NCBI GenBank assembly: GCA_937916085.1
Contig: CALGGO010000090.1
Span: forward strand, 62,001 to 126,000
From: an uncultured Prevotellaceae bacterium
Lineage (GTDB): Bacteria; Bacteroidota; Bacteroidia; Bacteroidales; Muribaculaceae
Length of the DNA: 64,000 bases
Reading direction: 5' to 3'
In this document: in pieces, positions 60,324 to 64,000 of the stretch
Layout of the letters: each line of letters begins with the position of its first letter
Numbering within the stretch: the stretch's first letter is position 1
Translations under genes and position numbers: made by a program
Notes under the pieces: model-generated
The model's database searches: none
What the model was told of the DNA's origin: nothing
The model's input: the letters and a program-made list of their open reading frames with translations, nothing else

Positions 60324-61434
60324 TATATCTACAACCAGGAAGGGTGGCAATCACGCCTTTTGTGTCCAGCTCAACCAGCGTTGCCATCAGGCGGTAGATG
60401 GGCAGTGCCATCAAGCCGGCGAGGTCGTTGATGTGCAGGTCGCCATTCTTGCGCAGTATGTCTACCACCTTTTGCTGCTCGGCGGTCAGTTGCGGGAACA
60501 GCTCGAGCTCCTTAGCCTGCTCGGGAATTTGTCTCGACTCCCACCGCATGGCCTTCAGCAAGTCCTCAGCGCAGATAATGGCTGCCGCCTGGTTGTTCAT
60601 GATAAGGCGGTTGCAGCCTTTAGAATACTCATCGCTCACACGGCCTGGAACGGCAAACACGTCACGGCTGTAGCTGGCGGCAATGTTGGCCGTCACCAGC
60701 GCACCACCTTTGCTCGCACTCTCCACCACCACGGTGCAATCACTCAAGGCTGCAATGATGCGATTGCGGGCAAGGAAGTTGCCACGATGAATCTCGTCCT
60801 GGCTGGTGTAATCGCTCACCACCGCCCCACCCTGCTGCACGATGTGAACCGCGTCGTCGCGGTGCTCGGCAGGATAAATCTTGTTCAAGCCGCACGCCTG
60901 CACTCCCACAGTAGGCACATTATATCTCAGTGCTGCTCGATGGGCGTTGATGTCGGTACCGTAAGCCAATCCGCTCACTATCACCAACTCGCCCTCAAGC
61001 ATCTTAGAGAGGTCGTCAACCAACTTATCACAGAACGTAGCGCCGTAATGCGTGCTGCGCCTAGTGCCTACGATGCTGATAACACGCTTGGCATTAAGGT
61101 CGCAACCGCCTATAGCATAGAGCAATATCGGCGCATCGCTAGCATTGAGAAGGCGTTTGGGGAAATTGTCATCGGTGAAATACAGAACCGTCACTTTGCG
61201 TTGCTCAACAAAGCGCAGCTCGACCTCGGCTTTGCGCAGAGCCTCGTCGCGGAAGGCACGCTCCCACACCTTGCTGCGACTGCCGGTGATGGACTTCAGC
61301 TCCCGCTCGCTGATAGCGAAAAAGTCCTTCTCGCTTGGAATGATGTCGAGCAAACGTTGCGCAAGCTCCACTCCCATTCCACGTATGCCGGCAAATGCCA
61401 TGCGGTACAATATGTCAGTATTCTTTACAGCCAT
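60310..61434 (-). CDS. dprA: DNA-processing protein DprA
   Basis: 374 residues. DprA loads RecA onto incoming single-stranded DNA during transformation. A helical N-terminal domain (helix-hairpin-helix-like) leads to the Rossmann-like core: SIVGTRRSTHYG, VSGLAYGTDINAHRAAL and RGNFLARNRIIAALSD. A C-terminal winged-helix segment (LRKNGDLHINDLAGLMALP) ends the protein. It overlaps the thioesterase gene by 10 bp, so the two are probably one transcript. With comEC (27.6-29.7 kb) it indicates DNA uptake capacity. Confidence 0.92.
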   Translation of the reverse strand: MAVKNTDILYRMAFAGIRGMGVELAQRLLDIIPSEKDFFAISERELKSITGSRSKVWERAFRDEALRKAEVELRFVEQRKVTVLYFTDDNFPKRLLNASDAPILLYAIGGCDLNAKRVISIVGTRRSTHYGATFCDKLVDDLSKMLEGELVIVSGLAYGTDINAHRAALRYNVPTVGVQACGLNKIYPAEHRDDAVHIVQQGGAVVSDYTSQDEIHRGNFLARNRIIAALSDCTVVVESASKGGALVTANIAASYSRDVFAVPGRVSDEYSKGCNRLIMNNQAAAIICAEDLLKAMRWESRQIPEQAKELELFPQLTAEQQKVVDILRKNGDLHINDLAGLMALPIYRLMATLVELDTKGVIATLPGCRYTLKR

Positions 61435-61835
61435 TTCTCAAATTTCTCAAAGAGTTTGTCACTGCGCGAGAGCCTGCCATCTTCTAGGCTCACCACCGTC
61501 ACCACGGCACTCACCGCAATCTCGCCGGTGTGCTTGTTGCGGATGTCCTGATGAAACACGAACCTCACACCTTTCTTCTCCACCCACAGGCTGCTCAGCA
61601 TCACATCGCCACTGCGCAGCGGAGTTTTGTAGTCAATCTCCACACGGCTCAGCACAGGAATGATGCCATCGGCACTCATCGCCTTAAACGAGTAGCCAGC
61701 ACAACGGCAGAACTCATGACGTGTCATCTCAAGATAGTGAAGATAGTTGGCGTTATTCACGATGCCCTCGCTGTCAAGCTCATAGTCGCGAACTGCAATC
61801 TCAAGCGTGTAGATATATTCGTTGCTTTCCATCAT
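61425..61835 (-). CDS. 4HBT-family acyl-CoA thioesterase
   Basis: 136 residues, hotdog fold of the YbgC/4-hydroxybenzoyl-CoA thioesterase family. The signature DYELDSEGIVNNANYLHYLE has the catalytic Asp near residue 21, and an R-x-E/H helix follows. It hydrolyses acyl-CoA thioesters; substrate chain length is unknown. The start could be either Met at 61835 or the next codon. Its 3' end overlaps dprA by 10 bp. Confidence 0.85.
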   Translation of the reverse strand: MMESNEYIYTLEIAVRDYELDSEGIVNNANYLHYLEMTRHEFCRCAGYSFKAMSADGIIPVLSRVEIDYKTPLRSGDVMLSSLWVEKKGVRFVFHQDIRNKHTGEIAVSAVVTVVSLEDGRLSRSDKLFEKFEKWL

Positions 61836-62053
61836 GCTATATTTTTTAAATTAGTTGCAAAGATAAACCATTTCCTCCAAACCACCCTCAACACGCATAT
61901 TAATTGTGAATAACTTTTTAAATATCTACTTCATGACACCGTAGAAATTGGCTAGCGTGGGTATTTTATTCAAAATTCGTAGTTTTTAAAGGTTTTCGAA
62001 AGCAACTTGCAAAAAAACTGACTATTAATAACTCACAACTCAAAACTTTTCAC

Positions 62054-62061
62054 TAACTTTG
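62054..62061 (+). promoter_or_regulatory. -7 box upstream of the SPOR gene
   Basis: TAACTTTG, 33 bp before the start at 62095; -33 element unclear. Confidence 0.45.
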
Positions 62062-62094
62062 TGCCCAAATTACATCTCCATTACAATTTGTGAT

Positions 62095-62727
62095 ATGAAA
62101 AACTCTCATTTCAAGCATATTATGCTCGTGGTGCTGCTCGCAGTTGTCATAGTGCCAATTTCGTTGACACAAGTTACCATCAACGATAACCGACGCCCAC
62201 AAGCCGAACCAGTGAAAGTTGAGACTCCCGACAATGGCGGTGAGGCTGCCAACAAAGAAGGCAGCAACACCACCTCCAGCAACGAGGGGCAATCGGCAAA
62301 CGCCAACAAGTCCAACAATCAGCGCTCAAACAACACGGCGGTCAACGCGGCCAACAATAATAACTATGCCGACCCCAAGCGTCCCGAGTCGCTCAATCAA
62401 GACTATAGCACCGGCAACGCCAGCGCCAACCTGCAGTCACACCAAGAGGTTGAGATGAGAAGCTACGGTTACCGCATTCTCGTTTATCAAACCAACAAGT
62501 CGAAGAATGCCAAAGCCAACGCCCAAAAGCGGGCAAAAGACATCACGATGAAATTCCCACAGTATCAGTTCTATTTCACCTATAAGGCACCAACATGGCG
62601 CTTGAGAGCTGGAGACTTCGCCGATGAAGAGTCGGCACACTTGGCACTCAAGCAATTCAGGAAGGCATTCCCTATGTACTCTAAAGAAATGACTATTATT
62701 CACGACAACATTAATGTGTGGAAATAA
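62095..62727 (+). CDS. SPOR-domain membrane-anchored protein
   Basis: 210 residues from the ATG at 62095; an upstream TTG start at 62059 would lie in the promoter. One N-terminal transmembrane helix (about 9-26), then a ~100-residue Asn/Ser/Thr-rich low-complexity linker with runs such as NKSNNQRSNN, and a C-terminal SPOR domain (~128-210, with YRILVYQTNKSKNAKAN and WRLRAGDFADEESAHLALKQ). SPOR domains bind denuded peptidoglycan at division sites. Its stop overlaps the folE start (TAATG). Confidence 0.85.
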   Translation: MKNSHFKHIMLVVLLAVVIVPISLTQVTINDNRRPQAEPVKVETPDNGGEAANKEGSNTTSSNEGQSANANKSNNQRSNNTAVNAANNNNYADPKRPESLNQDYSTGNASANLQSHQEVEMRSYGYRILVYQTNKSKNAKANAQKRAKDITMKFPQYQFYFTYKAPTWRLRAGDFADEESAHLALKQFRKAFPMYSKEMTIIHDNINVWK

Positions 62728-63320
62728 TGAGCAACAACAAAGTACCACAATATGACAATGAGCTAGTAGAAAAACTGGCATCACACATAAAATCAATCAT
62801 TGAGCTGCTCGGCGAAGACCCTAACCGTGAAGGACTGCTGAAAACACCTCAGCGCGCCGCTAAAGCTCTCATCGACAACACCAGCGGTTACCATAGTGAC
62901 GCCGAGCGCCTCATCAAGCAAGCCATCTTCTCGCACGACGACAACGACATGGTAATCGTCAAAGACATCGAGTTCTACTCCTTGTGTGAGCACCATGTGC
63001 TACCCTTCTTCGGAACTTTCACTATAGGTTACATTCCCGACGGAGAAATCGTGGGACTCAGCAAACTCGCGCGCGTGGTGGAGACCTACGCTCGTAGGCT
63101 TCAAGTGCAAGAGCGACTCACCAAGGAAGTGTGCGACGCTGTGAGAAACAATCTCAAGAACAAAGGAGTGATTGTCGTGTGCGAAGCAGCACACATGTGC
63201 ATGAAAATGCGGGGCATTGAGAAACAACAGTCCACAACCATCACAATGCACTACTGCGGTGATTTTGAGAACGTTGAAATGCAACAAAGATTTTTCGCTC
63301 TTACACAAATAAAAAAATAA
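62727..63320 (+). CDS. folE: GTP cyclohydrolase I
   Basis: 197 residues. It opens the folate pathway by converting GTP to dihydroneopterin triphosphate. Zinc ligands Cys87 (CEHHVLPFFG), His90 and Cys158 are present, along with GLSKLARVVETYARRLQVQE and the C-terminal ITMHYCGDF. The ATG overlaps the SPOR-gene stop by 1 bp (TAATG), implying coupled translation, an odd pairing with a peptidoglycan protein. It is followed by a tRNA promoter. Confidence 0.95.
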   Translation: MSNNKVPQYDNELVEKLASHIKSIIELLGEDPNREGLLKTPQRAAKALIDNTSGYHSDAERLIKQAIFSHDDNDMVIVKDIEFYSLCEHHVLPFFGTFTIGYIPDGEIVGLSKLARVVETYARRLQVQERLTKEVCDAVRNNLKNKGVIVVCEAAHMCMKMRGIEKQQSTTITMHYCGDFENVEMQQRFFALTQIKK

Positions 63321-63341
63321 TCAAAAAAAATAGCGAAAAAT

Positions 63342-63372
63342 TTTGCCAGTATAAAAAAAAGCACTACCTTTG
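63342..63372 (+). promoter_or_regulatory. Promoter of the tRNA-Gly / tRNA-Leu pair
   Basis: TTTG at 63342-63345 and TACCTTTG at 63365-63372 with 19-bp spacing; the cleanest promoter in the window. Confidence 0.85.
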
Positions 63373-63407
63373 TACCCGCAATCAAAAAAAACAGGTGATT
63401 GCAATTT

Positions 63408-63480
63408 GCGACAGTAGCTCAGTTGGTAGAGCGCGACCTTGCCAAGGTCGAGGTCGCGGGTCCGAGTCCCGTCTGTCGCT
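63408..63480 (+). tRNA. tRNA-Gly (GCC)
   Basis: 73 nt. Acceptor GCGACAG pairs with CTGTCGC; D arm GCTC...GAGC; anticodon loop TTGCCAA gives GCC; T arm GCGGG-TCCGAGT-CCCGT; discriminator T. No encoded CCA. Confidence 0.95.
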
Positions 63481-63495
63481 CATTTTATAACTCTT

Positions 63496-63582
63496 GTCCA
63501 GGTGGTGGAATTGGTAGACACGCTACTTTGAGGGGGTAGTGCCCGTTCGGGCGTGTGAGTTCGACTCTCATCTTGGACACCA
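63496..63582 (+). tRNA. tRNA-Leu (GAG)
   Basis: 87 nt with encoded CCA. Acceptor GTCCAGG/CTTGGAC; anticodon stem CTACT/GGTAG with loop TTGAGGG gives GAG; long variable arm GTGCCCGTTCGGGCGT typical of class II; T arm GTGAG-TTCGACT-CTCAT. Lies 15 bp after tRNA-Gly, one transcript. Confidence 0.95.
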
Positions 63583-63587
63583 TTTTT

Positions 63588-63627
63588 CAAGTAAGTCGCT
63601 GAATTTCAGCGACTTGCTTGTTTTTTA
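63588..63627 (+). terminator. Rho-independent terminator of the tRNA operon
   Basis: CAAGTAAGTCGCTGAA / TTTCAGCGACTTGCTTG, about 16-bp stem, followed by six T. Confidence 0.9.
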
Positions 63628-63764
63628 TTCTATAATTGCACATTTTTTACACTTAACAGAAGTTTTAATAATCGGCAAAAAACTTTGCTTCCATTGATCT
63701 CCAAAAGACAAAGATTTTGTAACTTTTCATCATCAATTTACATCAACAAACTTTGTGCTATCAC

Positions 63765-64000
63765 ATGAGCTCTTTCAACAAGCGGTTCCTAAGTGACGAT
63801 GATTGCCTTGCATTTCTGACAGCTATCAAATGGCATGATGAGCATTATATCTGCTGCAAGTGTGGCAACACAACCTATCGGCAAGTGGCCATACTCGTGT
63901 TGATGCAACCGATACAAGTATAATTAGAGTGTTACTTCGAGAACCATTTTTCATCGACTGAATTATGGTTGGGGACATCTTGACAGATATCACACCGGAT
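63765..64000 (+). pseudogene. Decayed IS1595-family transposase, N-terminal part (continues outside window)
   Basis: The ATG at 63765 starts FNKRFLSDDDCLAFLTAIKW, then the zinc-ribbon half ICCKCGNTTYR, as in ISXO2-like IS1595 transposases. After TTY a frameshift is needed: the next frame reads GKWPYS, stop, CNRYKYN, stop, SVTSRTIFH. In the family this is the GKWPYSxRCNRYKYxxS region, so the frame shifts once and two codons have become stops. No terminal repeat could be identified. It lies just downstream of the tRNA pair. Confidence 0.7.

Noticed and set aside
60433..61551. A 372-residue frame opposite dprA
   Set aside because: Antisense shadow of a confident gene, with no motif or promoter of its own.

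Overview
This window looks like a chromosomal segment of a gut-type Bacteroidales bacterium, probably near Muribaculaceae or Prevotellaceae. That placement is inferred from gene content and promoter style; no 16S gene is present. Clues are a TamB plus lipoprotein-TamA (TamL) pair, promoters of the TTTG / TAnnTTTG type, DUF5606 and HSDR_N proteins typical of Bacteroidetes, a SusC-type plug inside an alpha-2-macroglobulin, a leucine-rich-repeat protein with a type IX-like sorting tail, and a carboxynorspermidine decarboxylase. No Shine-Dalgarno motifs are evident; many leaders are A-rich.

Layout. 1-6.2 kb: tamB (5' cut) and tamL, outer-membrane biogenesis. 6.2-9.6 kb: VanZ-like protein, lysine-rich membrane protein, D,D-carboxypeptidase, SpoU methyltransferase. 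9.8-15.2 kb: LRR surface protein, tadA, two tandem esterases, L-asparaginase, holin-like protein. 15.3-21.1 kb: thymidine kinase, Cys/His-rich exported protein with a TonB-dependent receptor, S9 peptidase. 21.2-26.8 kb: starch-binding/dockerin protein with a MerR regulator, alaS, DUF5606. 26.9-32.7 kb: NlpC/P60 lipoprotein, ComEC, AroE, RuvX, peptide deformylase, NagB. 32.8-43.9 kb: RNase R, HolA, HSDR_N protein, UvrD helicase, NspC, ABC-F protein, Dus. 44.0-49.3 kb: a leftward cluster iorA-iorB-aminotransferase-CoA transferase that reads as a route from (probably aromatic) amino acids through 2-oxoacids and acyl-CoA to free acids. 49.6-57.0 kb: M48-TerB protein and a ~1990-residue alpha-2-macroglobulin. 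57.4-63.3 kb: korA-korB, dprA, thioesterase, SPOR protein, folE. 63.4-64.0 kb: tRNA-Gly, tRNA-Leu, and a decayed IS1595-type transposase.

Most genes are housekeeping or surface/envelope functions. No phage, CRISPR array, or complete defence system was recognised. The two oxidoreductase loci (Ior and Kor) suggest ferredoxin-linked anaerobic energy metabolism; ComEC and DprA suggest DNA uptake capacity.

The most unusual signal is between the genes. Intergenic regions are built from a small vocabulary of short repeated words that recur at characteristic positions. Imperfect hairpins of GCTRACAAG units occur at about twelve loci and sometimes supply the stop codon of the upstream gene. 9-bp TCTAGAANN arrays lie 20-30 bp before three start codons. 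An AACGATAAACGA leader lies directly before, or within about 20 bp of, five start codons. Several promoters share a conserved spacer, CTCTCGGCTTGCAC. These patterns were read by eye; their frequency genome-wide is unknown.
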